A DNA stretch of 48,084 bases from Pseudomonadota bacterium. GTDB taxonomy: Bacteria; Pseudomonadota; Gammaproteobacteria; Steroidobacterales; Steroidobacteraceae. The stretch covers positions 1-48,084 of the forward strand of contig JANXOV010000051.1 in the NCBI GenBank assembly GCA_025357635.1, read 5' to 3'. Made by a program: the position numbers and the translations under genes. Positions 22,895-32,210 of the stretch are shown here, one piece after another. The notes beneath the pieces were generated by a model that saw only the letters and a program-made list of their open reading frames with translations, was not told where the DNA came from and did no database searches. How positions within the stretch are numbered: the first letter of the stretch is position 1; every line of letters begins with the position of its first letter.

Positions 22895-24763
22895 GTGCTA
22901 GCGGCCGGTGAGGAGAGCGATGCCAACGGCGCATCGACATTCAGTCTGGCGAGCGAGATCGTCGAACTGGTGGTGCTCACCGCGGACGATGCATTCCTGT
23001 CGACGCTGCGCGAGGCTGTCGGCGGCGCCACTCGCCTATGGCACGTTGCCTCCTCCGACAAGGTCAGCGATCTTCTGCTCGCCGGCGAGGTCGGGATTCT
23101 GGTTCTGGATGGCGCCGTCCTCGGCGGCGGCGGCGCCACCTGCGTCGAGCAGCTGAAAAGACAATTTCCCGAACTCGTGATCCTGTTTGCCGGCACACGC
23201 GAGGATGAAGCGTCGCTGGCGGGAATGGTGAGCCGCGGCCTGGTCTATCGGTTCATTCACAAGCCCATGTCGAGCGCCCGTGCAAAATTGTTCGTGCAGG
23301 CGGCCATCCGCAAACATGAAGATCCGCGTGCGACCCAGATCATCGCCTTGCCGGTAAAATCCGGCAAACCGCGCAAATCATTGTGGATCGGCGCCGGCGC
23401 TGCCGGACTGGTGCTGATGGCCGTGGGATTTTTCGCTTGGCGGACGATGCACCCCGCTGCTGAGCCCCCAGCCGCGCAATCCGCGGACGACGCCGCAGGA
23501 TCCGCTGCGCTGCTGGCGCGCGCCGCCGATGCGCTCGCCGCCAACCGGCTCGCCGAACCCAGCGGCGACAATGCGTTGGAATATTATCTTGCCCAACTGG
23601 CCCGCTCGCCGAATGATCCGGCGGCCCGCGCCGGCATTGCCGATGTGCACGAGCGTCTGCTGGCGCGCGCTGAGAATGCGTTGCTGGAGGAGCGTATGGA
23701 GGACGCCGGAGAAGCCATCGACACGGCGCGGCGCGCCGGCGTGGAAAGCGGCCGCATCGCATTTCTGACGGCGCAGCTCAACAAGGCACTCGAGCGGTCC
23801 CGGCTGGCGCAAGGGCGAGGGCGCGCACAGACCGAGCAGCGCGCGAGCAACGACAAACTCTCACAGGCACTGCAAAGCGCCGCGCAGCGCATGGATCAGG
23901 GCCGGCTGCTGGAACCGGACGGCGACAGCGCACTGTTCCATGTGAAGCAGGCCATGACTCTGGCGGCGGATGATGCAGGCACGCAGCAAACGAAGCGAGC
24001 GCTGGGCGCGCGGCTGCTGCTGGAGGCGCGTACCGCCATGCAGTCACGCGACTTCGACAAGAGCGCTCGCCTGCTGCAGGCGGCCACCGGCATTTCGACA
24101 CAAGCCGACATCGACTCATCGCGCGCCGCACTCGCCGCCTCGCGCAGCGAGGCGCAGATCCAAAGCCGCGACAGACTATTGAAGTCTGCCAATGAGCGGC
24201 TGCAGCAGGATCGCCTGCTGGAGCCAGCCGATGACAGCGCAAAGTATTACCTGCTCAATCTGCGGTCACTGGATCCGGCCTTCGCGGGGTTGGGGACCGC
24301 GATGCAGGATTTTGCCGGGCGGCTGATGCTCAAGGCGCGCCGTGCATTGAGCCTGTCACAGTATGATGCCGCCAAAATCTGGCTGGACGAGGCGAACGCC
24401 GCGGGCTACCCGGCGGCGGAAATCGCCGCGGTGCAGGGCGAAATCGATGCCGTGTTGCGCGCCCGGGCCGGTGCGCAAAGCATCGTCAGCGCCGCCACTC
24501 TGGTCCAGCTCAAGGCCGTGCGGCCCGGCTATCCGGCCGAGGCAGAGCGCAGGAAGATCGAAGGCTGGGTGGAGTTGGAGTTCACTGTCAAGCCGGACGG
24601 CAGCGTGGGCGAGACGCTGGTCCGTAATGCGCAACCGGCCGACGTTTTCGATCAGGCCGCCATCAACGCCGTGGAAAAGTGGCGCTTCAAGCCGGTTCTG
24701 CGCGAAAACAAACCTGTCGAACAGCGCGCCCGGATCCGCGTGCGTTTTTCACTCAATCCTTGA
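22895..24763 (+). CDS. Receiver domain-membrane-repeat-TonB fusion protein
   Basis: A 622-residue protein starting at GTG 22895, which has AAGGAG nine bases upstream (the frame is open to 22835). Residues about 22-130 look like a response-regulator receiver: acidic pair DD (31-32), phospho-acceptor Asp72 in ILVLDG, Thr in FAGTRED and the conserved Lys123 in IHKPMS. A membrane helix follows at 161-182. Then three repeats with RL-A/L-EP-xx-D-S/N-A (218-222, 337-341, 440-444) lie in a helical, TPR-like region. A TonB C-terminal domain fills 540-620 (GYPAEAERRKIEGWVELEFT, then WRFKP). It lacks TonB's own N-terminal anchor and Pro-rich spacer. The receiver should be cytoplasmic and the TonB domain periplasmic. 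Confidence 0.85.
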   Translation: MLAAGEESDANGASTFSLASEIVELVVLTADDAFLSTLREAVGGATRLWHVASSDKVSDLLLAGEVGILVLDGAVLGGGGATCVEQLKRQFPELVILFAGTREDEASLAGMVSRGLVYRFIHKPMSSARAKLFVQAAIRKHEDPRATQIIALPVKSGKPRKSLWIGAGAAGLVLMAVGFFAWRTMHPAAEPPAAQSADDAAGSAALLARAADALAANRLAEPSGDNALEYYLAQLARSPNDPAARAGIADVHERLLARAENALLEERMEDAGEAIDTARRAGVESGRIAFLTAQLNKALERSRLAQGRGRAQTEQRASNDKLSQALQSAAQRMDQGRLLEPDGDSALFHVKQAMTLAADDAGTQQTKRALGARLLLEARTAMQSRDFDKSARLLQAATGISTQADIDSSRAALAASRSEAQIQSRDRLLKSANERLQQDRLLEPADDSAKYYLLNLRSLDPAFAGLGTAMQDFAGRLMLKARRALSLSQYDAAKIWLDEANAAGYPAAEIAAVQGEIDAVLRARAGAQSIVSAATLVQLKAVRPGYPAEAERRKIEGWVELEFTVKPDGSVGETLVRNAQPADVFDQAAINAVEKWRFKPVLRENKPVEQRARIRVRFSLNP

Positions 24764-24818
24764 GCATTGCATAAGGTATAAATGCGCACGATTCGACACG
24801 TGCCCAGGAGATACTGCG

Positions 24819-26051
24819 ATGCCCGCCTTCCCCATCGATCAAGTACGCAGCCAGTTTCCGGCGTTGAACGGCCCGTCGGCCTTTGTGGACAACCCGGCCG
24901 GCACGCAGGTTCCCCGGCAGGTCATCGAGGCGGTGACCGCGGCCATGAGCGGCGCGGCCAGCAATCTGGGCGGACAGTTCGAATCCTCGCGCAGCGCCGA
25001 TGCCATCTACGCGCGCGCGCACGACAGCATGGCCGAATTACTGGGCGCCGCGTCGGGCGGGGAGATCACCATCGGTCAATCGATGACCATGCTGACGTTT
25101 CACATCTCGCGCTCGCTCGGGCGACTCTGGAAACCGGGTGACGAAATCATCGTCACGCGCATGGATCACGAGGGCAACGTCGCGCCGTGGGTGCATCTGG
25201 CCGAAGAGCACGGTCTCACCCTGCGGTGGCTGCCCTTCAACAAGGACAGCTGGCGCATCGAGCCGCAGGACTTGCAGGCGCTGCTCACCGATCGGACCCG
25301 GCTGCTGGCGCTGAACTACGCCAGCAATCTCACCGGTTCCATCAATCCCGTCGCCGAACTGACGGCGATTGCGAAGCGCGCCGGCGCGCTGGTGTATGTC
25401 GATGCAGTGCAACTGGTGCCGCACGGCCTGACCGATGTGCAACAGCTGGGCTGCGACTTTCTGGCCTGCTCGTCCTACAAGTTCTTCGGACCGCATCTGG
25501 GCGTGCTGTGGGGGCGCGCAGACCTGCTGAGGCAGCTGTATCCATACGCCGCGCGCTGCTCGACCAAAGATCTGCCCGGTCGTCATGAACTGGGCACACC
25601 GCAAACAGAATTGTTCGCAGGCCTCGCGGCGGCGGCGGATTACATGGTATGGCTGGGCGAAAGCAACGGCGCCGGCGGCACGCGCCGCGCCCGAATTGCG
25701 GCGGCCTACGAGACGGCAACGGCTTACGAGATGCCGTTGACGCAACAGTTGATCGACGGGCTGCGGCGGATCCCCGGTCTCCAGGTGCAGGGCATCAGCA
25801 ACGCCAATCGACTGTATGAGCGCGTGCCGACCGTGTCCTTCACCCATCCGCAGCACCGCAACAGCGTCCTGGCACGCGCCCTGGGAGATCAGGGCATCAA
25901 CGTCTGGTCAGGACACAATTACGCCTACGAAGTGGCTCGATACCTGGGTCTGGATGAAAGCGAAGGCGTGTTGCGCATCGGGTTGGCGCACTACAACACC
26001 GCCGCGGAAGTCGAGCGAATCGTGCAAGCGCTGCGCAAACTGATGCGCTGA
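24819..26051 (+). CDS. Cysteine desulfurase-like class V aminotransferase
   Basis: A 410-residue PLP enzyme of the SufS-like subgroup. The PLP lysine is Lys221 in SSYKFFGPHLG, the cofactor-contacting Asp195 is in LVYVDAVQLVPHG, and His117 in MDHEGNVAPW stacks on the ring. The HELGTPQTE motif is the RFExGTP equivalent. The active-site Cys loop of true desulfurases is not obvious, so it may be a cysteine desulfurase-like protein of another specificity. ATG 24819 has AGGAG eight bases upstream. It converges with the redoxin gene. Confidence 0.9.
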   Translation: MPAFPIDQVRSQFPALNGPSAFVDNPAGTQVPRQVIEAVTAAMSGAASNLGGQFESSRSADAIYARAHDSMAELLGAASGGEITIGQSMTMLTFHISRSLGRLWKPGDEIIVTRMDHEGNVAPWVHLAEEHGLTLRWLPFNKDSWRIEPQDLQALLTDRTRLLALNYASNLTGSINPVAELTAIAKRAGALVYVDAVQLVPHGLTDVQQLGCDFLACSSYKFFGPHLGVLWGRADLLRQLYPYAARCSTKDLPGRHELGTPQTELFAGLAAAADYMVWLGESNGAGGTRRARIAAAYETATAYEMPLTQQLIDGLRRIPGLQVQGISNANRLYERVPTVSFTHPQHRNSVLARALGDQGINVWSGHNYAYEVARYLGLDESEGVLRIGLAHYNTAAEVERIVQALRKLMR

Positions 26052-26063
26052 GGCGTATCTCAG
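26048..26063. terminator. Short hairpin joining two convergent stop codons
   Basis: CTGAG-GCGTAT-CTCAG is a 5-bp inverted repeat. The stop codon of the aminotransferase gene (TGA 26049-26051) lies in its left arm and that of the redoxin gene (complement of TCA 26060-26062) in its right arm. No T-run follows on either strand, so terminator activity is doubtful. Confidence 0.3.
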
Positions 26064-26569
26064 GCGGCGCTGCTGCGCGCCACGTTGGCGATGGCGAGGG
26101 TTTCTTGAGTGAGCGCGCCGATCTCGGCGCCGAGCCGCAGATCATCCACCGCGCCGAAGGAATGCTTGCGGATGAAGCCGTGGCGGTCGATAAGCACAAC
26201 GCTCGGCGTGCCGCGCATGCGGTACGACTCCATGGTCTGCGGTATCGGCCCCTGCGGGTTGGGCAAGTCCAGGCCGATGGGGAACTTGATGCGGTACTCG
26301 TGGATGAACGCGTTGATCACGGCCGGCGTGATGGCGGCGTGATGCTCGAAGGTCGCGTGCAAACCGATGACCGCGACATCCTTGGGCTCGAAGGTGCCGG
26401 ATATGCGCAGTGCCTGCGGCACGGCAAAGGCGCTGGAGTCCTTGCACAATGCCTGGAAAGCGCACAGCACCACCACACGGCCGCGCAATCCTGACAGAAG
26501 CAGGGGTTGTTCGGTGTTGAACCAGGTTTGAACGAGCCACTCGGGCGCGAGAAGCGGAAGATTGGTCAT
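26060..26569 (-). CDS. Redoxin-fold protein with CxxS motif
   Basis: A 169-residue thioredoxin-like protein starting at ATG 26569 ([16 protein letters not shown]); the open frame to 26674 is not conserved-looking. The fold pattern is clear: [39 protein letters not shown] and the cis-Pro strand [17 protein letters not shown]. The usual resolving Cys is lost: the position of CPGC/CxxC reads Cys42-Lys-Asp-Ser45. Cys36 is a second, non-motif Cys. It is therefore either a monothiol redoxin or a redox-inactive relative. It is divergent from the iorA-like gene. Confidence 0.78.
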   Translation of the reverse strand: MTNLPLLAPEWLVQTWFNTEQPLLLSGLRGRVVVLCAFQALCKDSSAFAVPQALRISGTFEPKDVAVIGLHATFEHHAAITPAVINAFIHEYRIKFPIGLDLPNPQGPIPQTMESYRMRGTPSVVLIDRHGFIRKHSFGAVDDLRLGAEIGALTQETLAIANVARSSAA

Positions 26570-26696
26570 GATTGATGCGTTGATGCACAGCCAATGCACC
26601 GCCGCCACGGATCCTTTCTCGAAAAACTTTATTTTTAAATCATCTCGCCGGTGGCGTATTGCAAATAATCGCACAATCGGTTCATTCTATCCATCC

Positions 26697-27164
26697 ATGC
26701 AAAAACTCAATATCAACGGCAAGATTCATCAAGTCGACGTCGATGACGACACCCCGCTGCTGTGGGTGTTGCGCGATGTGCTGGACATGACCGGTACGAA
26801 GTACGGCTGCGGCATGGCACTGTGCGGCGCCTGCACCGTGCACGTCGAGGGCCGGGCCATCCGCTCCTGCGTTCTGCCCGTCTCGGCCGCGGCCGGCAAG
26901 AAGATCACCACCATCGAAGGCGTCAGCGCCTCGAAGGTCGGAAAAGCCGTGCAATCCGCCTGGGCTGCGCATGATGTCCCCCAATGCGGCTACTGCCAGT
27001 CAGGGCAGATCATGTCAGCCACATCGCTCCTGGCGCAGAACAACGCGCCCACGGATGCCGACATCGACGCTGCGATGAGCGGCAACCTGTGCCGCTGCGG
27101 CACTTACAACCGCATTCGCGCAGCCATTCATGACGCCGCGCAGAACATCGGGCCCAAGTCATGA
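26697..27164 (+). CDS. iorA: Small [2Fe-2S] subunit of a molybdenum hydroxylase (IorA-like)
   Basis: A 155-residue iron-sulfur subunit. The plant-type ferredoxin cluster ligands are in [20 protein letters not shown] and the following Cys (IRSC). The second cluster, typical of xanthine oxidase-family small subunits, uses [11 protein letters not shown] and NLCRCGTY. It carries electrons away from the molybdenum subunit encoded next, with which it overlaps by four bases. Isoquinoline 1-oxidoreductase is the best-known pair of this shape, but aldehyde-oxidising paralogues look alike. No ribosome binding site is evident before ATG 26697. Confidence 0.92.
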   Translation: MQKLNINGKIHQVDVDDDTPLLWVLRDVLDMTGTKYGCGMALCGACTVHVEGRAIRSCVLPVSAAAGKKITTIEGVSASKVGKAVQSAWAAHDVPQCGYCQSGQIMSATSLLAQNNAPTDADIDAAMSGNLCRCGTYNRIRAAIHDAAQNIGPKS

Positions 27165-29350
27165 GCGACGCCAAGCGGAGTTCGCGGCGCCGTCTTCTCA
27201 AGGCCGGCGCGCAGGCCGGCGGCGCATTGGTGCTGGGTTTCGTGTTGCCGGCCAGCCGGCGCTGGACTGCGATGGCCGCAGCTCCCGCCGCACCACCGGC
27301 GGCCGCATCGAATGCGCTGAACGCCTTCGTTCGCATCGGCAGCGACGACACGATAACGCTGATCATGCACAAATCTGAAATGGGTCAGGGCGTCTATACG
27401 GGCCTCGTGCAGTTGCTGTGTGAGGAATTGGAATGCGATCCGGCGCGCGTGCGCATCGAGACGGCGCCGGTGGATCCGGTTTACAACAACCCGTTCCTGC
27501 CGGCTCAGTTCACCGGCGGCAGCATGAGTATTTCCTCCAGCTGGCAGGCGCTGCGCACGAGCGGCGCAACGGCGCGGACGCTGCTCGTGCAGGCTGCCGC
27601 CAATCAGTGGAAGGTGGCGAGCACGGATTGCCACGCCCTCGGTGGCATCGTCCACGGTCCCGGCAATCGAAAGGCCTCTTACGGACAATTGGCAGCGTCC
27701 GCCGGCCGGCTGCCGGTGCCGGACCCGGCATCGATCACGCTGAAGCCGAGCAGCCGGTTCAAGGTCATCGGCAAGTCGCTCAAGCGCGTGGAAGCGACGC
27801 AGAAGATCAACGGCAGCGGCATTTTCGGTCTGGATGTGCGGATTCCCGGCATGTTGCGCGCTGTCATCGCGCGGCCTCCGAGCTTTGGCGGCACGGCAAA
27901 ATCCATCGATGACAGCGCTGCGCGCGCGGTGCGCGGCGTCCTCAGCGTCGTAAGCATCAGCAGCGGTGTGGCGGTGATTGCGCGCAACACGCACGCGGCG
28001 CGCAAGGGGCGCGACGCGCTGGTCATCGAATGGACCGCCGGCCCCGGCGCCGCACTGGACAGCGAGCATCAGCGCGCAGACTACCTGAAGCTGGCACAGA
28101 ACCCTTCGCCGCTGGTTGCCCATTCCACCGGCGATGCGGCAGCCGGCTTGCGCAGCGCTGCCATGCGCCTGGATGCCTGCTTCGAGGTTCCGTATCTGTC
28201 GCATGCCTCGATGGAGCCATTGAACTGCACGGCGCACTGCCGCGCCGATCGCTGCGACATCTGGACCGGCACCCAGATGCAGTCCATCGACCGCGCTGCG
28301 GCGGCGGCCGTGGCGGGATTGGACCCCGGGCAGGTGTTCATACACACGACACTGCTCGGCGGCGGCTTTGGCCGGCGCGCCAATGTCGCCAGCGATTTCG
28401 TGCGCGAGGCGGTGGAACTGTCGAAGAGAATCTCGCAGCCGGTGCAGATCGTGTGGACGCGCGAGGACGACATGCGCGGCGGCTGGTATCGCCCGCAATG
28501 GGCGGATCGCATTCAAGTGGGTCTGGACAAGCAGGGCATGCCGGTCGCCTGGCAGCACACCATCGTGGGCCAATCCATCATGGCAGGCACGTTCCTGGAA
28601 AAGATGATGATCAAGAACGGCATCGATGCCGCTTCGGTCGAAGGCGCCGTGGAACTGCCGTATTCAATCGCCAATGTCCGGGTCGATCTGCACAACACGC
28701 AGACGCCGGTGCCGGTGCAGTGGTGGCGCTCAGTGGGCCATTCGCATACGGCTTTCGTCGTGGAAAGCACTGTGGATGAGTGTGCCGCGGCAGCCGGCCG
28801 CGATCCTTTCGAGTATCGGCGCGCGCTGCTGGGCGAGAAGCAGACGCGGCACCGAGCCGTGCTCGACCTGCTCGAACAGTCTTCGGATTGGAAACAGGCG
28901 CCGCCCGCCGGGCGTGCCCGTGGCATCGCGATTCACGAGTCCTTCGGTAGCGTGGTCGCAGAAATGGCCGAGGTGTCGATGCAGGAGGGCGTGCCGCGCG
29001 TGCATCGCGTGGTCGCCGTCATTCACTGCGGGCTCGCCGTGAATCCGCAGCTGGTCAAGGCGCAGCTGGAAAGCGCGGTCACCTACGGCCTGTCGGCGGC
29101 CTTGTACGGCGAGATCACCTTCAAGGGCGGCATCGCGCAGCAATCGAATTTCGACGGCTATCCCATCGTGCGCATGAACGAAGCGCCGCAGGTGGAAGCC
29201 CATATCGTACCCAGCGAGGATGCGCCCACCGGCGTGGGTGAGCCGGGAACACCGCCCATTGCGGCGGCGGTGGCCAATGCGGTGTTTGCGTTGACCCAGA
29301 AACGACTGCGCCGCCTGCCGATGGTGCGGGCAGGCAAACTGACCGGGTAG
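27161..29350 (+). CDS. iorB: Molybdopterin-binding subunit of a molybdenum hydroxylase (IorB-like)
   Basis: A 729-residue large subunit of the IorB/aldehyde oxidoreductase type. The N-terminus has a twin-arginine signal ([20 protein letters not shown]), so the complex is probably exported folded with its cofactor. Substrate and cofactor regions include [35 protein letters not shown] and [15 protein letters not shown] (the C-terminal Glu of GVGEPGTP is the expected catalytic base). It oxidises an aldehyde or N-heterocycle by hydroxylation; the true substrate is unknown. The cofactor-maturation genes are not in the window. It is transcribed with the small subunit and converges with the GGDEF/EAL gene. 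Confidence 0.93.
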   Translation: MSDAKRSSRRRLLKAGAQAGGALVLGFVLPASRRWTAMAAAPAAPPAAASNALNAFVRIGSDDTITLIMHKSEMGQGVYTGLVQLLCEELECDPARVRIETAPVDPVYNNPFLPAQFTGGSMSISSSWQALRTSGATARTLLVQAAANQWKVASTDCHALGGIVHGPGNRKASYGQLAASAGRLPVPDPASITLKPSSRFKVIGKSLKRVEATQKINGSGIFGLDVRIPGMLRAVIARPPSFGGTAKSIDDSAARAVRGVLSVVSISSGVAVIARNTHAARKGRDALVIEWTAGPGAALDSEHQRADYLKLAQNPSPLVAHSTGDAAAGLRSAAMRLDACFEVPYLSHASMEPLNCTAHCRADRCDIWTGTQMQSIDRAAAAAVAGLDPGQVFIHTTLLGGGFGRRANVASDFVREAVELSKRISQPVQIVWTREDDMRGGWYRPQWADRIQVGLDKQGMPVAWQHTIVGQSIMAGTFLEKMMIKNGIDAASVEGAVELPYSIANVRVDLHNTQTPVPVQWWRSVGHSHTAFVVESTVDECAAAAGRDPFEYRRALLGEKQTRHRAVLDLLEQSSDWKQAPPAGRARGIAIHESFGSVVAEMAEVSMQEGVPRVHRVVAVIHCGLAVNPQLVKAQLESAVTYGLSAALYGEITFKGGIAQQSNFDGYPIVRMNEAPQVEAHIVPSEDAPTGVGEPGTPPIAAAVANAVFALTQKRLRRLPMVRAGKLTG

Positions 29351-29371
29351 GTTTTGCGTGCCGTGGCGGCC

Positions 29372-31657
29372 TCAGCCGGCCAGTGCAGTCGGTTGTTCTT
29401 CGTGCGCCGGGAGGTGGTTGGGTGATGAGCCCAGTTCGGCCGATCCGGGTGCGATCCAGGTGCTCACGGTGGCTTCGAAGGTCGCCAGCTCGCGCAACAA
29501 TTCACGAACGGGCTGCGGCCGGCCCATCGAGTAGCCCTGACCATAGTCCACGCCAAGATCCGCCATGCGGATCCGCAGCGCGTCCGTCTCCACGTACTCG
29601 GCGATGGTCTCCATGCACATGACCTTCGCTAGCTGTGCGATGGCCTTGATCATGGATTCGGAGCGCGAGTTGGTGAGCGCATCGCGCACGAATGTGCCGT
29701 CGATCTTCAGATAACTCACCGACAGGGCTTTCAAGTACGCCAGAGAACTGACACCGGTGCCAAAATCATCCAAGGCGAACTGACAGCCCAGGTCTTGCAG
29801 TGTGGACATGAAGGCCTGCGCCTTCTCCAGGTTGCCGATGGTTGCGGTTTCGGTGAGTTCGAAGCACAGCAAACCCGGCGGAACGGCGCAGACACCGATC
29901 TGTTCGATCACGAAGGGCAGGAATTCCGGATCCTGCAGCGACTGGCCCGACAGATTGATGGCGAACCGCGCCGCATCCGGACCCAGCGCCGCATTGTGCT
30001 GACCCAGCAGTTCGCAGGCATGCTTGACCACCCAGCGATCGATGGACGGCATGAGCTGGTAACGTTCGGCCGCGGAAAGAAATTTCCCCGGCGCAATGAC
30101 TTCGCCCTTCTCGCCGATCATGCGCAGCAACAGCTCGAAACGCGGCCGCCCGTAGTTGCCACGCAGCGGCAGAATGGGCTGGGCGTCGAGCCGGAAACTG
30201 TTGTTCTCCAGCGCTTCGCGCACGCTGCCGACGATCATGATATCGGTGTGGCGGCGGATGATGCTTTGATCCGAGTCCTGAAACACCTCGACGCGGTTGC
30301 GCCCCCGGTCCTTGGCGGCCTTGCAGGCGATTTCAGAGGTGGCCAGCGCATGCGCCAGCGGATTTTTCGAGCCGCTGATGGGTGAGACCCCGATGCTGAC
30401 CGAGACTTCGAATGAACGCGTGCCGCGTCCCGGCGCACTGGCGGCAACCGCGGTGCACACGCCTTCGGCGACTTTGCCCGCCGCATCCAAGGTGATCCTG
30501 GGCAGCAGCGCTGCAAACCGGTCTCCGGAAATGCGCGAGGACAGCGCACCGGCAGGCAGCTCGCGCGAAAGGGTTTCGGCAATCTGCACGATCACCTCAT
30601 CGCCCACGTGCATACCAAAGGTTTCGTTGATGACGTGCAGGCGGTCGATGTCCAGATAGAGGATCGCGTGCGAATCGCTCGCGGCGCAGGAACCGAACAA
30701 CTCGGCTGCGTGGCGCTCGAAGGCGTGGCGCGTCATCAGCCCGGTGCTCGCGTCGTACTGCGCCTGGATGATCGCCGTGGTCTTCTTGGCCAGCAGTTCG
30801 GCGAAGCGCGTCTGATGCGCATCGAAATCCGCCGCACTGGGCGGGTTGAACAGCACCAGCACGCCCATGACGCGCTCGGAAGGATGGCGCACCGGGCAGG
30901 CAAGAATCTTATAGGGCGCGGCCGACTCGCTGGCCGCCGTCGCCGTGCGATTGACCACGATGGTGCGCTGCTGCAGCAGCATCCACGCCATCAGGTGCTT
31001 CTCCATTCTCGCCAGCACCTCCGCCGACATGGGCTGGCCGCTGCGCGTCAGACTCATCGACAGGCCCTTTTCGGGAACCCACACGGCCGCCAACGAGGCG
31101 CCGAGGTGTTCGATGCCGGTCTTCAATATCGAGCCCAGTTCGTCCGAGTCGCTGGCGCCGACGGCCTGCTGTGAGGACATCTCCATCATCAGCGACAGAT
31201 CGCGCTCGCGCGTGCCAAGATCGCGCTCCCGCAACCCCAGGCTTGCGCGCAGCACGAGTTCGCGCTTCAGGCATTCCAGCGCCGGCTGCACGAGTTGACG
31301 CACATAGGCGATGGGACGGGCGACGCCCTGCGAACCGACGATGCGGGCCATCAGCGTCACCGCGCCGAGCACCGCGGCGTCCTCGCTGCGAACCGCGAAG
31401 CAATAGGCGCAAGAGTCCGCGTCGAATTCCCGCGCGATGCCGGCATATTCCGAATCGTCCAGATGCGCCGCGGCGATGGCCTCGGTCACCAGCGGCTCGA
31501 CCTGCGTCAGCTGCCAGTCATCCGAACTCCAGACAAAGCTGCCGGAGCCGTTGTGCACGATGACCGCGTTGACGCTGGGCATGAGCATTTTCAACAGGCG
31601 TCCGTACGGATCGAATGAGGTCTGTGGGGCCTGAGAGTCTGAATCCGGTTGCGTCAT
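29372..31657 (-). CDS. GGDEF and EAL domain protein
   Basis: A 761-residue c-di-GMP turnover protein. An N-terminal helical part is followed by a GAF-like domain (about 165-290), a GGDEF domain (about 300-460) and an EAL domain (about 485-735). The GGDEF signature is SGDRF (377-381), with Arg in place of Glu, so cyclase activity is doubtful. The EAL signature reads ELLLR, keeping the Glu; the other phosphodiesterase residues are visible (NLSGQSL, FELTET, LDDFGTG, YLKIDG). The sequence favours a phosphodiesterase or c-di-GMP sensor. No membrane segment is seen. Two palindromes lie upstream at 31713-31743. Confidence 0.9.
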   Translation of the reverse strand: MTQPDSDSQAPQTSFDPYGRLLKMLMPSVNAVIVHNGSGSFVWSSDDWQLTQVEPLVTEAIAAAHLDDSEYAGIAREFDADSCAYCFAVRSEDAAVLGAVTLMARIVGSQGVARPIAYVRQLVQPALECLKRELVLRASLGLRERDLGTRERDLSLMMEMSSQQAVGASDSDELGSILKTGIEHLGASLAAVWVPEKGLSMSLTRSGQPMSAEVLARMEKHLMAWMLLQQRTIVVNRTATAASESAAPYKILACPVRHPSERVMGVLVLFNPPSAADFDAHQTRFAELLAKKTTAIIQAQYDASTGLMTRHAFERHAAELFGSCAASDSHAILYLDIDRLHVINETFGMHVGDEVIVQIAETLSRELPAGALSSRISGDRFAALLPRITLDAAGKVAEGVCTAVAASAPGRGTRSFEVSVSIGVSPISGSKNPLAHALATSEIACKAAKDRGRNRVEVFQDSDQSIIRRHTDIMIVGSVREALENNSFRLDAQPILPLRGNYGRPRFELLLRMIGEKGEVIAPGKFLSAAERYQLMPSIDRWVVKHACELLGQHNAALGPDAARFAINLSGQSLQDPEFLPFVIEQIGVCAVPPGLLCFELTETATIGNLEKAQAFMSTLQDLGCQFALDDFGTGVSSLAYLKALSVSYLKIDGTFVRDALTNSRSESMIKAIAQLAKVMCMETIAEYVETDALRIRMADLGVDYGQGYSMGRPQPVRELLRELATFEATVSTWIAPGSAELGSSPNHLPAHEEQPTALAG

Positions 31658-31712
31658 GAGCCAAGTCCGAGCTTATGTTCGATGGCTCAATTTGGTCCAA
31701 TCCGGCCGTCCT

Positions 31713-31743
31713 GCCGTTGAACGGCGTCGCAAATCACTGCGAC
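31713..31743. promoter_or_regulatory. Two abutting palindromes upstream of the GGDEF/EAL gene
   Basis: GCCGTTGAACGGC (31713-31725, 6-bp arms with a one-base centre) is directly followed by GTCGCA-AATCAC-TGCGAC (31726-31743, 6-bp arms). They lie between the end of the upstream gene and the GGDEF/EAL start, 56 bases before the latter. No T-run follows, so an operator pair or RNA leader structure is more likely than a terminator. Confidence 0.42.
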
Positions 31744-31786
31744 AAAAGGCTAGCCAGGGCGTGATGTGATCCGGTTCACGCTTTGA

Positions 31787-32176
31787 TCAGGCACGCGCGC
31801 GGCGAGCCAGAAGCCGCAACAGCGTCCGTCCGCCCGGCAGCCGCGCCAACAAAAAGACGCGCTGCCAGAACCGGCGGGCTCTGGCGTCGAATTGAGCCAG
31901 CGGCAGAGCGCGATACAGCGAGGGGAGCGGCTCATGAATCAGCACGTTCGCAGCCTTCACTTGAAACACTTCGGCGCCTCGGCTCAATTGGACCACTACG
32001 CTGTCGGGCAGCCAGTCGACGCTCACTTGATCCAGCGCAAGTCCGGCAAGGTTCGGATCAACACCAGCCCCGAGCAGCAGAATCTGGATCGCGGGTTCGT
32101 GCGTGCCGGCCACCACCCAGCGATTCTCGTCTTGCTGCACGATGCGAAAATCCGCGGCCCAGGTTTTCCGATTCAT
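31787..32176 (-). CDS. Unknown small protein divergent from a MATE gene
   Basis: A 129-residue protein. I start it at ATG 32176 (MNRKTWAADFRIVQQ); the open frame to 32227 overlaps the MATE start and looks non-coding. The first half has strands (DFRIVQQDENRWVVAGTHE, IQILLLGAG), the C-terminus is Arg-rich (FWQRVFLLARLPGGRTLLRL). I recognise no family. It lies upstream of the GGDEF/EAL gene on the same strand, 129 bases away. The start is 34 bases from that of the MATE gene. Confidence 0.6.
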   Translation of the reverse strand: MNRKTWAADFRIVQQDENRWVVAGTHEPAIQILLLGAGVDPNLAGLALDQVSVDWLPDSVVVQLSRGAEVFQVKAANVLIHEPLPSLYRALPLAQFDARARRFWQRVFLLARLPGGRTLLRLLARRARA

Positions 32177-32210
32177 TCTTCCTCGTCGGTCAGCTATTCT
32201 GGCGGGCTTC

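Noticed and set aside
26640-26696. Promoter TTGCAA before the iorA-like gene
   Set aside because: The -10 region at the right distance matches only three of six positions.
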